From Hawksworthiomyces lignivorus (Eukaryota > Ascomycota > Sordariomycetes > Ophiostomatales > Ophiostomataceae), in the NCBI GenBank assembly GCA_002917075.1, contig NTMA01000001.1:1-64000 (forward strand): a stretch of 64,000 nucleotides of DNA, read 5' to 3'. The position numbers were made by a program, and so were the translations under genes. Below the pieces are notes generated by a model. The model ran no database searches. It was given only the letters and a program-made list of their open reading frames with translations, and had not been told where the DNA came from. Positions 47,981-59,112 of this stretch are shown in pieces (position 1 is the first letter of the stretch; each line of letters opens with the position of its first letter).

Positions 47981-49707
47981 ATGGATCACTGCGTGTCCGT
48001 TTTGCTGCGCTTCCCACCGGAAGGCCAGAGCGATGAGGCTCTCACCGACGACGTCTATGATAAACAAATCAAGCTTCATATCGGCCGTGTCCAAAAGTTG
48101 TTCAAAGAAAATTCTGCAGTCGTTGCGTCTCACTCTGCGCAACTCCTTGACGTAAGATGGCGAACCGGCTCTCCCATCCTTCCTTGGGCGTTCCCTGCCT
48201 GTATGATTCCGCTATCAAGCTAACCTTGGATTACGATCACAGCACTTAGACCCGTTCACAAACTCATACTCTTATCTCTCTCTCCTCGACACAATAATAC
48301 CCACGGAGGCAGCACTCTACGAGTCTGTCCATCCCACAATTGCCGACAAAATCGTGGCGTTTTTCTCAGCCTTTGATCCACGACAAGTTCGTTATGTTGG
48401 TTCAGCATTCACTCATTTATTTACTGCCGTGGGATCTGGCAAGATTATTCCGGTATGTACAGCCAGATCAGAACAAAGAGACAAGGGGATTACCGAAGTG
48501 ATTGCCTATATAAGCTTGCCATGGATTTACTAACTATTTACTCTTAATCTAGGCCTCAGTCGCAGTGGAGTTGCTAGCACGGGCGCTCGATAAGATTGAC
48601 CCGACTGGTTACATGATGACCTCAAACCACCTCACTCTGGCAAAACTGGCCTACCACACCAACAATGCAGCTGCAGCTCTACCTGTTCTTGGTAGAGATA
48701 TTGTGTTCTTTCCAGGCATAACCACCCTCCGGGAACCTGAACGCCTCTGCAATCTGAACCTGCCGCCGCCATCATACATTTCCAAGGACACCGGCTTAAC
48801 ACTGCCACTCAAGAGTACCCAGGTGCTAGAGTTTGATTATCTCGCCGGCTTCATGCACATATCTGTCCGTAACTGGACTGCAGCTCGCGCAGCGTTTGCG
48901 CGCGTCATCTCATATCCGACGCGTGATACTGGCATCTCCAAGATCATGGTAGAGGCTCACAAGTACTGGGTGCTAATCAGCCTGCTGCTCAATGGCAGAA
49001 CAACATCCTCACCACCGCAGACATCGAGTGTGGTCACCAGGGTATGCTCAGCTATAAACAAGGGCTACTTGCAGATTGGAGAGCTTTTCGAGTCGCCTAG
49101 TGCAGAAAGCCTGCTGGCAGAAGTAGAACTGGGTACCGAGGTCTTTGAGGCCGACGGAACCCTTGGCTTAGTGCGCGAGGTTGTAGCAGCACACCCCAAA
49201 TGGCAGATAGCTCATCTGCGCAAAGTCTATTCAAAAATATCGATTTCCGCCATTCGCGCGACCGTCAAGGCGATATCTGAAAACACAGCATCTAGCAGCC
49301 CAGCCAGTGACGCTGATATCGAGGCTCTAATACAGAGTATGATCGATACAGGGATGATTAGGGCAGCAATTCGGAGACCATCTAGAGCAACGGCAGATGG
49401 GGCCGGGGGCATTGGTCCTTATCTAGAATTTTTGCCGGAAGCGGACGAGTTGACCGAAGCAGAGTTTGCCAAGCAAGTTGCATCTGTAGCAGCCAAGATC
49501 CAGGCGCTGAAGCCTCTGCATAAGACAACAGACGAGCGTTTAAGCTTGAGCCGTGATTATATCCGACAATACAACCGAGATCTTAGGAGGGAGAAAGAAG
49601 ATTTTGATCGTGAGACTCCAGACAATGGACTTGGGGCTATGGCAGGCGCATTTGACGATGATATGGACGACGAGGACCTCATGACGGATATGCTAAGCGG
49701 GTATTAG
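47981..49707 (+). CDS. csn3: CSN3, COP9 signalosome subunit 3
   Basis: Exons 47981-48151, 48243-48452 and 48553-49707 give 511 residues. CSN3 is a PCI-type scaffold of the signalosome. The text recognised includes HLDPFTNSYSYLSLLDTII across the first junction, TSNHLTLAKLAYHTNNAAAALPVL, LEFDYLAGFMHISVRNWTAARAAFARVISYPT and MVEAHKYWVLISLLLNGR, all in the order found in fungal CSN3. The PCI winged helix follows (about 330-430; HLRKVYSKISISAIRATV). The C-terminus is acidic (DDDMDDEDLMTDML). Its stop is 367 bases from the stop of the convergent RPA1 gene. Together with CSN1 it places two signalosome subunits in this window. Confidence 0.9.
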
Positions 49708-50074
49708 AGCGTTGCTATTTAGCTTACAGTGGAAAAAAATTATAAATCTGAGCAAAGAAGCGAGAGTATTGGACTCATCACCCATGTGAGCGAGGTAAGG
49801 ACTTCATAACAGTAGACGCAATTCATAAATTATGTGCCCAGGAGCTGCTAGATCCAGTTCATTATTGCTCGCCATAAACGTACAGAAATAAGGCAACTAC
49901 TGTAAACATAATGCCTTTGCCACAATGTTGTTTTTTTCTAAAATCAACGACCAATACAAAATTCATCAGTAACAAGTCAGTCCCATGCCTTCAAGGCAAA
50001 ATGCAGAACAACTCCAGAGATAAGACCTCTTCTACGCTAGCCCTACAAGCAATCTGCGCCCCTCAATTTCATTA
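49708..50074. other. Intergenic between convergent csn3 and RPA1 genes
   Basis: 367 bases of 3' sequence from both genes. Nothing else is recognised. Confidence 0.55.
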
Positions 50075-52173
50075 TCAATTCAGCTGGAATTGCTTGATCA
50101 GCTCGGCCAACTTGTGGCCTTCGCTCTTGAAATCGATGGCGTCGCCAGCCACAATTTGGTACCGGATTCTAAATAGTCAGCACTTGTCAAGTTGTGAAGG
50201 GAGAAGGAGAGGGGCCCGAGTAGGAAGGGCGAAATAAAAACATACCTTTGCGCATCGCCAAAGGTGTCCATCTTAGCGCGCACGCGGAAGGAGTACTTGC
50301 GGCAGTTGGCCTTTTCGAATTCGGCAGCGAAGGCCGTCTCGTCCTCCTCGCGCATCTCCATCAGCTCGCCGGCGCTCTTGCCGCCCATGATCATGCGGCC
50401 GACGTCGTCGAAGCACGTGAGCCACAGCTGGCCGGTATAGTCGTTGACGTTGAGCATCATGGTGTAGCGGTAGAGCGGCTGCGGGTGGCTGACGTCGCAG
50501 TAGTCGCAGCGCCAGGTGCCGTCGCCGACGGCGACGACCTTCTTGCTGCAGTTCTCGGAGCTGCAGGCCGGGTAGGCGAACGTCTCCTGCTTGATGAAGA
50601 CGATGGTCGCCTTGAGGGTGAAGTAGGTAGCCTCGTCCATGCCGAGGTTCTCGTCGCGCACCTGGCCGATGGTCTTGATCACCTCGGTGCGGCCGCCGCC
50701 GCCGCCGCCGCCCATGCTGTTGTGGGAGGCAAAGTGCTCGCTGCGGCCGGCCGAGTCGTACCAGCCCTTGAGGTGGTGGGCCTCGGTGATGTCCGGGTCG
50801 ACGGCCATGACACCCGACTGCAGCAGCGACAGGGAGCGGCCGCCAAAGTCGGAGACGCGCACGCCCTTGAAGGCGACGACAGACTCGGGCTTGGCGTCGA
50901 AGCTGACGGCGGTCTTGCCCCAGATGGTGGTGCGCACAGAGAAGCCGCTGTCGTCGACGAGGGTCAGCTCGCGCTTCTCGTAGGGCTTGCCCGTGCTCTT
51001 GGAAGTGATGGACGACACGTCGCCGACGTCCTTGAGGATGCCGATGACGTCAATGGTCGCGTCCTTCTCGACCGTCTGCAGGCCCTGGATGCTGCAGAAG
51101 TTGAAGCGCACCTGGGGCACGCTGCTCTGGTCCTCAGCTTTCTCGATCTGGGTCTCGCGCTCAAACGCGAGCTCGTAGTCGTTGGCCAGGTTGGTAAACT
51201 GCTTCTTGGCCAGGTTCACGCGGCACGGGCTCGAGATGTAGTAGACGGACCCCTCCTGCAGCAGATCGAAGAACTGGTCGCACTGGTCGTTGAAGGCCGT
51301 CGCCTTGATCTCGCCGCTCTCGTCCAGCAGGTTCACGCTGAACAGCTTGCCCTCGCCGCTCTGCTTGTGCCACGTGCGGATGTCAGACTTGCTCGTGACG
51401 CGCGCCTTGATCGTCCACTTGTGCGAGTAGGGCGAGATGCCCTCGATCGGGTAGATGTTGGGGTGAGAGCTGTTGCCGCCACCGTAGCTGGTCGACGACT
51501 CGCCCGCGGCCTTCCGCACCACTGGCTTGCTCTCAGCTGGCTCCTCCTTCTTGACGCCATAGAAGCCCGTGCCGCCGATGGTCGTGTTCGCTGGTGCGGC
51601 GGCCGCTGATGCGTTCGTGTCGTAAGGCACTGGCTCGCCGATCTTGTCTAGGGCGCCGAGGGACTCGATGACTTCCAGATCCAGGATAATAAGAATGCTG
51701 TGTCAGATGTATCAGCAGCTGAAGCCCAAATACAAGAGGAAAAAGAGAAGGTGTAAGAAAGAAAAAGGGAGAGAAAGACGGAAGCGGAGAGAGACATACT
51801 TCTTGCCCTTGACGGCATTGGCCTGATAAGCCTTGATGCGCACGACGCTGCCACGAACAAGCTTACCGTCGTGAACGACGTGGTTTGCCTGAGTGGCCAG
51901 CATCGTCTGCACATAGTAGTCAATGTCGCTCAGCACGACCCGATACCGTTCACCGCCGGCACCGTTCTGCTGAGCCCCAAGGGGCTTGATCTGGAGACAT
52001 TGGAACACGGGGACGGGGAACTGGGACTTGGCTCTCTCCTGGTCGGTGAATATGGCTCTAGAAATGAAGTGTCAGTAAAAGGATCCATCAAATATAACAT
52101 CAGACACGTCATGAGTTGTGCAATCTTACGCCAAAGCACCCCGTGTGATTTGTCTTGATGCGGCTTCTGCCAT
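50075..52173 (-). CDS. rfa1: RPA1/Rfa1, replication protein A large subunit
   Basis: Four exons (52130-52173, 51800-52057, 50246-51697, 50075-50168) give 615 residues. RPA binds single-stranded DNA in replication, repair and checkpoint signalling. The N-terminal OB fold (about 1-120) opens MAEAASRQITRGALA. After a linker, DBD-A starts near 184 (NIYPIEGISPYSHKWTIKARV) and DBD-B follows (IGILKDVGDV, KRELTLVDDSGFSVRTTIWG). A run of seven Gly (about 430-436) separates them from DBD-C. DBD-C contains the zinc ribbon Cys479-x4-Cys484 and Cys498-x2-Cys501 and a conserved helix at the C-terminus (KLAELIKQFQLN). All four zinc ligands are intact. A 453-codon frame on the opposite strand is a shadow of the GC-rich coding sequence. 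Confidence 0.95.
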
Positions 52174-53155
52174 TCTGTGGATCTTCTGATTTTTTTTTCT
52201 TTTTTCCTTCTCCCCTTTGCGGCGCCAAAGTCAAATGATATGTCGACTCTCTTCTACCTTTCCTTATTCAAATAGAGATAGCAAGCGTCTGCAAATATTG
52301 GCTAGGCAAAGTTGGATCGACACAAAAGTAGAGTCTGTCGCACGAGTAACAAGGTAACTATGAGATAAGGCAGAAATGTCGATGTTGTGATGACAGTGAA
52401 AAGGCAAAACGCGTCACGGCGCGTCGAACGTGTTTTAATGGGGGTTCATTAAGTGGCGGACGAGGCTGTGGCGGGGTAGATTTCTTATTAAAAGGAGAGA
52501 CGCGGGTGGCGCGTTCTTCACGTGTTCATGTAATCGTAAGACACTAATTGCACTAGATTTACAGCAGGCTTAAGCTAGCTATGCAGGCGTTGAGAAGGTG
52601 GTTCACAGCTTAGATTGAGGCAATGAGAGCCCAAGACGACCAGTTTTGGGGGGGAATTTGTACTGTATCCCAATCCATGTCATTCATACCAATTCTTTTA
52701 GAAGCGACCCGTCAATAAGAAAGATTTCTATCCAGGCGTCCAGCGAGTTATGGCCAGAGCGAATTTGCAGACAGTTATATACAACAGCTAAGATTGGGTT
52801 TTACTTATATTTTCGTAGTTGAACATCTTACTGTGATAGCGGTAGCCGGCTACTAAGAAGACAATAATCTGATATTTAAAAAGTGCTATGATCTGCTCGG
52901 CTGGTGTTTGGTTGCTTCAGAGAGCCGCTAATGATAATGTACTTGTAGCAAAAAAAAGGTGAAAGTAAAGAGACACTGTACTATGTGCCTTTGCGCCGTT
53001 GTCGCCCCATGATGAAAAGAAGAACATAAAACCACTGAAGTGCACTGCAAAAAAAAAGAACACCTGGGCAAAAAGAGAAGCAGAGGACCGCTCAGCAACG
53101 AAGCAAACAAACAGAGAAAGAACAAGGTGATACGGCAATTTACAGTGTCGCCAAT
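52174..53155. other. RPA1 promoter and 3' region of acyl-CoA synthetase gene
   Basis: 982 bases between two minus-strand genes. The stretch 52390-52530 contains ACGCGTCA and ACGCG words (52410 and nearby, 52500), resembling the MCB element (ACGCGT) bound by MBF to drive DNA-replication genes; one exact hexamer-like site lies close to position 52410. This fits an S-phase gene such as RPA1, but the assignment is inference. Confidence 0.4.
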
Positions 53156-55689
53156 CTATAGCTTGGCCCGCGTCTCGATCGCCGCGTGCTTGTCGCCGGC
53201 GTGGTCGCGGAAGTAGGTGCGGATGCGCTCGCGCGCGACCTCGACCACGCTGGCGTCCTCGACCGTGGACGGCACGGTCACGGGGGCGTCAAAGTCGCCG
53301 TGCACGGCGTTCTCGAGCAGCTCGCGCAGCACGCGCCGCAGCGTCTTGCCGGACCGCGTGCGCGGGATCATGCCGTTGCCCTCGATCAGCCCGCCCAGCG
53401 ACGCGATGGCGCCGACCTGGCTGCGCACGCGGCCGTTAATGTCCCGGAACAGGGCCTCGTCCATGGCGGCCGTCTTGCCGCCCAGCTGCGCCGCCCGCGT
53501 CGTGTTGACAAACGCAAACGGCATGTGGCCCTTGAGCGCGTCGGGAATGCTGACGACGCAGGCTTCGGTGACAAGCGGGTGGCTCGTGATGGCCTGCTCG
53601 AGCGTGCCTGTTGTTGGGAGAGGTCAATACGGCGTTACACAGAAAAAGCAAATGCAGCCAAAGAGAACCGAGCCCAGCGGTTGCCAAGGACGAAAAACTC
53701 ACCTGTGCTCAACCGATGGGCAGCAACATTGATGATGTCGTCTAGAGAAGGACTGCTGTTAGCAAATTGCTGTGTGCTCTTACAGTGGACGGTCTGTTGC
53801 TATTTTGGGAGAGGGGAAGAGGGGGAAGGAATTCAGCAGCAACTCACCCGAGCGGGCCATGATGTGGATGTAGCCGTCCTTGTCGACGATGCCGGCGTCG
53901 CCGGTGTCGAGCCACCGGCCGTCGAAGCGGTGCAGGTAGCCCCGGTAGAAGCGCTCCTCGTCCTCCCACAGCGTGCGCAGCGCGGTCGGGGCCAGCGGCA
54001 TGCGCAGCACAATGTTGCCCATCTTGCCGGCGGGCAGCTCGGTGCCCTCGTCGTCGACGACGCGCACGTCGAATCCGGGCATGGCCTTGCCGGCGCTGCC
54101 GGGCTTGATGGGCAGCGGCGCCGGGGGCGCGTGGGCCGAGGCCGCGTGGGTGTCGGCGGCGGCGGCGCGGTCTTTGCCGGCGTGCGCGCCCAGGGCGATG
54201 CCCGAGATGGGCGACCCGGACTCGGACGACCACCAGTTGTCGATGACGTGGGCACCGGGCGCGCCGTACCGCGTCAGCAGCTCCTGGTACATGGTCACAA
54301 TGGCTGGCTCCGACCGCTCGCCGGCCAGGAACAACGCGCGCAGCGTGCGCAGCCCGCCGCGGTTGCCGACCGCCGACAGCTGCTTGTTCTCCGGGTCGTC
54401 CTTGCGGATGGCGCGCAGGGCTGTCGGCGCCGTGAACATGGCCGTGACCTGGTACTCCTCGGTGATGCGCCAAAAGGCCGACGCGTCGGGTGTGCCCACG
54501 GGCTTGCCCTCGTAGAGAACGCTGGCAGCGCCCGTCAGCAGCGGGCCGTAGAGTGTGTAGCTGTGGGACACAACCCAGCCAATGTCGCTGAAGCAGGCCA
54601 TCTGTTTGTCGCCTCATGTTAGCAAAACATGATCTCGCCGGCAGCCAAGAGCGCCTCAGGCAGGGAAAAAAAAAAAAAAAAAAAAAAAAATATTCATACC
54701 ACATCCCCTGGCCCATGAATGTTGAACATGTAGCTGATCGTCAGGTGCAGACCGACGGCATGGCCACCGGCCTCGCGGAAGACGCCTTTCGGCTTGCCTG
54801 TGGTGCCGCTCGTGTAGATGATGTAGACGCCGTCGGTCGAGGCGACGGGCACGCACTCTGCCGTCACGCCGCGCCTGCGAGCATCGTCGACAAGGCGCCG
54901 CCAGCAGAGAGCCTTGGTCGTGCCGGCAATCTTCTTCGTCATGGGCGTCTCGGCGGACAGGTCCCAGCGCAGATTGTCGCGCTGCCAGACCAGGACGTGT
55001 GGCGGCTTCCATTTGGAGATGTCAATGGCACCCTCGACAAAGGGGCGGTATGCAATGGGCGGCTTGTTGCCGTCGATGCCGCACGAAGCGGTCAGCACGA
55101 CGACGGGGCGCGAATCCTCGATGCGCTGAGCCAGAGGCGCGGCGGCAAACCCGCCAAAGACGACGGTGTGGATGGCACCGAGGCGGTTGACGGCCAGGAT
55201 GCCGATCAGCGCGGCTGGGACCATAGGCACTAAGAAGTGGAAGAGAATTAGCTGTCAGAAACGAGCCGTGTCCATGGGTGGGAGGCATTGAATCGCTGAC
55301 GTACTGTACACGAGGACGACATCGCCCTTGCGCACGCCGAGCTCCCGTAGCACCGCAGCCGTGGTCTCTACCTCGGCCAGCAGCTGTGCATATGAGATGC
55401 GCTGCTTCGCGCCAGTCACGGGGCTGTCATAGAGAATAGCAGGCTCGCTGCCGCGGCCTGCCAGCACGTGGCGGTCGACGCAGTTGTAGCAGGTCGAGAT
55501 CTGTCCGCCCGGAAACCACTCCCAGTGGTCGTGGGTGATGTTGCCCTGGCCCTCGAGAGTCTTGGTCGTGTGCCGCAGAGCGGCATCAGGCTTTCGGTGC
55601 CAGTACAGCTGGTCAGCCTGGTGGCTCCAGAACGACTCCGGGTCGGTCAGCGAGTGCCGCTGCACCTCGTCCTGCGGATGATCTGTCAT
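53156..55689 (-). CDS. Propionyl-CoA synthetase-like (ACSS3/PrpE-type) acyl-CoA synthetase
   Basis: Five exons (55305-55689, 54700-55229, 53848-54601, 53703-53741, 53156-53607) give 719 residues with all phases consistent. The enzyme activates a short-chain acid through an acyl-AMP intermediate to the CoA thioester. The ACS N-terminal domain appears first (FWSHQADQLYWHRKP), then the A3 motif YTSGTTGKPKG (about 267-277), WWSSESGSPISG, DTGD near 537-540, RSDDIINVAAHRLSTG built from the 39-nt exon 4, and PRTRSGKTLRR with the adenylation Lys near 657. All catalytic motifs are present. The pattern fits propionate-specific PrpE/ACSS3 proteins better than acetyl-CoA synthetase. Propionyl-CoA would feed the methylcitrate cycle. 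No peroxisomal SKL-type ending is seen (terminal AKL could act as a PTS1 variant). Intron 2 has T25 in the sense direction. Confidence 0.9.
54666..54690 (-). repeat. A25 run (T25 on sense strand) in intron 2 of acyl-CoA synthetase gene
   Basis: 25 consecutive A on the plus strand, close to the GTATGA donor of the minus-strand intron 54602-54699. In the direction of transcription it is a T run. Confidence 0.9.
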
Positions 55690-57342
55690 GTTGTAGTGTC
55701 TTGTGTTTTATCTGGAGGGATGTTGTATCGTCGCCCCAAGCTTTTAGCTATTTAGACCCTAAATTTCCTCTGGGCAGGCGATTTCAATTTGGAGTATTGC
55801 AGGAGAAGGAGAAGAATTAAATTTGAGAGGTTGGACCAGCCTCGCTTACTTGTACAAAAATGCCGTCTCCGCACGGTCGCTTCACACCAGCACTGGCCTT
55901 GGAAAGGAAGGTTAGAAGAGACCGCCTTGCTTATATAGAATATTGCTCCACGATGAATATCTTGTGTATGTCAGCCCTGTATTGTCAATGCCGGATGTCG
56001 TTCGGTTGAAGGCTAGCCACCATCTCTACGGCCGAGCGGGAAGACCATGACCAGTGTTTTGGATGGAAGCTCCCCCACATCTCCCCGAATATATTGTTCT
56101 CCACTTTTTTCCCCGTTTCCCCGGACTGCTCTTACTACAGCTGTGAGTACCGTGGCATTTCAACGCCCACGACATAGCCGGGCATCAAAAGAAAAATATT
56201 TACCTCAAACCCGCCAACGCCGGAAGATCCGAATCCATAGAGGTTATCTTCAGTCTGTCCTTATCGGCTTGTATAAGGATTCCTCGTAGAACAGAAATTT
56301 ATTTTCAAGTTAAATTAAAATAGAATTAAAATAAACTAGAACAAAATAAAACAAGACAAAATAAAACAATTAAAATAAAAGCAGACAAGATAAAAATATA
56401 TTTGAAGCCAAGTCGAAAGTTCATCAGCAAACTATTAGTAAAACATCAGTTTAATGCACAAAATCACACAACCCTGTCCGCCCTATGTTTTATAACTACC
56501 TCCGTCAACGTATCTATACAGCTGGTGAAAAGGATCTCGTAGTGTGTCGCCAAAGTCCTTGTAAACCTGTGATACCGCATCCGGGCCGCAGGCCGAAGCT
56601 GCAATGAGAGCTTTCAACGATCCAATGATAAATAAACCTAGACTGTGAATTCAAGTACATAGCAAGTATGGGCTGCTTCATTAAAACTGAATGCGAGCTC
56701 TGAAGATGGCCCACTAGCAGCTTTTCCAATTTTGTCTAGACAAGTTTGCCACAATGTGTACATGTATTCGCGTCGCTGTAGATGCCAAACGAAAGGAGAC
56801 GAAAGGGCGCTACGCCGGTTAAGTAAAATTTAACTCTAGGCACCTCTTCATATTCTACAGTGAAATGTAAAAGTCTTACCCGAAGCTTGTGGATTATGTA
56901 TTTCTGTTGGAATTTCTTTCTACCTACGACGATATTGTCCACATTTCACTCTACGTTGGCAGAAAGTTCGGCTATCACAATCCTTGCTTAACCGACCTAG
57001 CTTCATATCTCTTCTGCTATTTCCCCTTCCCATCCGTTGAAACTAAAACCAACTGCTCGGCCTACAATAACAGCCATGGTCGTTTTGGTCATGAGCTTGC
57101 TTCTGCAAGCAAATCACAACCAAAGTTTTATTTTTTATTCTCATAGCGACGGTTGCCAGTACGTCCTGTGGCTATGTTGCCAGCTCCGCGTCCGATAAGA
57201 TATGGAGATGTAAAAAAAAAAAGTTTACTTTCATGTTGCCCATTATTAGTACACGATATAACTGTGTTCATGATTTTGCACGAGTTCCACTACGTCTGCT
57301 ATTTCGGCCCTAAATGCGGGCGGGTTTCGCACAAATCAACAC
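55690..57342. other. Intergenic, 1.7 kb, with A-rich low-complexity tract
   Basis: Contains the acyl-CoA synthetase promoter and, at about 56296-56402, a tract composed of repeated TAAAATAAAA-like words. No coding region is recognised. Confidence 0.5.
56296..56402. repeat. AT-rich degenerate repeat (AAAATA-type words)
   Basis: Roughly 100 bases made of loosely repeated AATTAAAATA and ACAAAATAAAAC words with almost no G or C on the plus strand. It could be a decayed microsatellite. No insertion or target-site duplication is visible. Confidence 0.6.
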
Positions 57343-57424
57343 GGCAAGGTGGCAGAGTGGCCTAATGCGCGGGCCTGCTAAGCCCGTCTCTTCGGAGGCG
57401 TGAGTTCGAATCTCACCCTTGTCG
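57343..57424 (+). tRNA. tRNA-Ser(GCU)
   Basis: 82 bases fold as a class II tRNA. The acceptor stem GGCAAGG pairs with CCTTGTC (one G-U) and is followed by discriminator G. The D arm contains GCAGAGTGG (A box). The anticodon stem CGGGC/GCCCG closes the loop CTGCTAA with anticodon GCT at 57377-57379. A long variable arm (TCTCTTCGGAGGC) marks serine, and the T arm contains AGTTCGAATCT (B box). A TTTTT pol III terminator lies at 57433-57437. There is no intron, although tRNA-Ser(GCU) genes carry one in some yeasts. Confidence 0.95.
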
Positions 57425-57638
57425 ACCTCAAATTTTTGGTGAAATAATGCTTTTGGTTGAGTGCATTTTCTTTTTGCGAGCACCTCGTAGTCGGTGGGCT
57501 TCTTTGTTCCAGGGAGAAGCTCATACGCACTGGCTAGTCTATTTTATCCCAGAGCTGGGCTTGCTACGGAAATGCTAGTTTCCCATGACCAAGCTGTCTT
57601 ATTCTACTAGAGCTGATTCAATGGGTATTATAACTTGC

Positions 57639-58010
57639 CTACCATAGAAAGCTGTGTGCAGAAGCGGTCAGCGGCCTCGACTTTGCTCCGGGAACAGTCG
57701 GCGGAGCGTCCGCGGGGATGAGCTCTGCCGGACACGCGGGATCATCCATAACGAAAGTCAGATAGCGAGTCACAGGTGTCACTTGACAGTGCAGCAGAGG
57801 GATGTAGTTGTAGGCGAAGCTGACCTGGTGAGAGGCGATGTCCTCCATAGCCTCTCCATTACTGGAGATGCCGCCGATTATGTCACGAGTTCGACGTATC
57901 ACCAATCATTGCCAGCTCGAAGTAAGCGGTGCCCAGGCTGCTGCGCACCGGTTGAAATGACCCCATCTCCGGTTGGGTCTGCACGGCTCCCGGTATGGGC
58001 TTGCACTTCT
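57639..58010 (-). pseudogene. Possible decayed gene fragment of unknown family
   Basis: On the minus strand, two adjacent frames read like protein-coding sequence. One (about 57895-58010) begins after a CTAG and reads KCKPIPGAVQTQPEMG, then SSLGTAYFELAMIGDTSN before a stop. The other (to 57639) continues with RDIIGGISSNGEAMEDIASH and ends with PAELIPADAPPTVPGAK. Joining needs a frame change at about 57895 with no plausible intron. I do not recognise the family. A chance open frame remains possible. Confidence 0.25.
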
Positions 58011-59061
58011 AGACGCCGGTGGCAGCAACTACGCCGGAAGCAGCGTACTCAAATTTGCTGTGCCATCCCCATCTATAGCACAATGCCCTCTGTGCGTAAA
58101 TAGTACTTTTCTTCGAGTGCGGTCTATTATCCTGTCCTCAAGGTCCAGCCGTAAACACATACTCATCGAAGGTTCCGGCTCATGACGGCAATATTTGACA
58201 GAGCTTCGGAGTATGAGGCGTTCTTGTTGGAGCTGGCGGTCCGACCTGGCAATGATACAATGTTAGTAAGATGTGGCCAATGACAGTGGTGAATCCCCCC
58301 ATTTGCTTTGTCCCTTGAAAATACGAGGATGGTCAGACCAAGTAGTCTGTAAGGAACGCCTCAATCTTAATTAAGGGAAGATCTGCAGTGGCATCGCGAT
58401 CTCCACGCCGTTTGTTCGCCTCTAGTTCTTGTTTGCACAGGCAACGTGCTCTTAGATCAGTCGGGCCTATCGACCTCGCATCGTCGTATGCTCGAGGGAC
58501 AATACTCGTATTCTCCAGCAGCCTATTGCCGCCGCTGCAGTCTCAAGCATCAATGCTAAAGTCTGTTCTAAGTCTCTAGGTAACATTACTATGTATTTGA
58601 ACAAACTCTTCACAAGATATCCTCTTCTCTGCCTCGGGCGAAGAGGCAAAACTGAGAAATAAAAAGAACCATATCTCCCCATCTCAGTGCGGGAGGTAGT
58701 AATGTCGGATCAGGCCGTTCACATCTCTCGTTTTGATAGGTGGTGAATTTGCTTCCCTTAGCGAGGTCAAAGCAGATAATGCGACCAATCCTGATTTTTG
58801 CTACCTCGTATTCAGACATGACCCAAACAAGCAAAAAGCCCTTGGGTCCTAAAGCACACAGTATATTTTAAGAAAAATAACCGTGTGAATGCCAAGAGAA
58901 CGGAAATTGCGAATGTCAGAGGAAGGTACTTGTACAAAGTATTCCATAGCAAAAACAAAAGCCTACGAAACATGACTCGGCCCCAGTGTGCTACATAGCT
59001 GTTATCGCCCTGTTCCTGCATTAGCCTAAGCTGTGCTGCTCATTTTATGCAGTTTGCACAA

Positions 59062-59112
59062 CAAGTATGTATATATGTATAGTACATACATACATACATA
59101 CATACATACTTG
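59062..59112. repeat. (TACA)n tetranucleotide repeat within a 10-bp inverted repeat
   Basis: TACA units run from 59083 to 59109. CAAGTATGTA (59062-59071) and its exact complement TACATACTTG (59103-59112) flank the tract, and the internal TATGTATATATGTA can pair with the TACA units, so the stretch could form a long AT-rich hairpin. Confidence 0.8.

Noticed and set aside
50248..51609. 453-codon open frame on the plus strand opposite RPA1
   Set aside because: It lies exactly antisense to conserved RPA1 exon 3. Its Ala/Val/Leu/Asp/Arg composition is what GC-rich third codon positions produce on the opposite strand, and no domain is visible.
53186..54622. 478-codon plus-strand frame opposite the acyl-CoA synthetase gene
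   Set aside because: It is a shadow of the conserved exons and introns of the minus-strand enzyme, with low-complexity Ala/Gly/Arg/Val composition and no motif.
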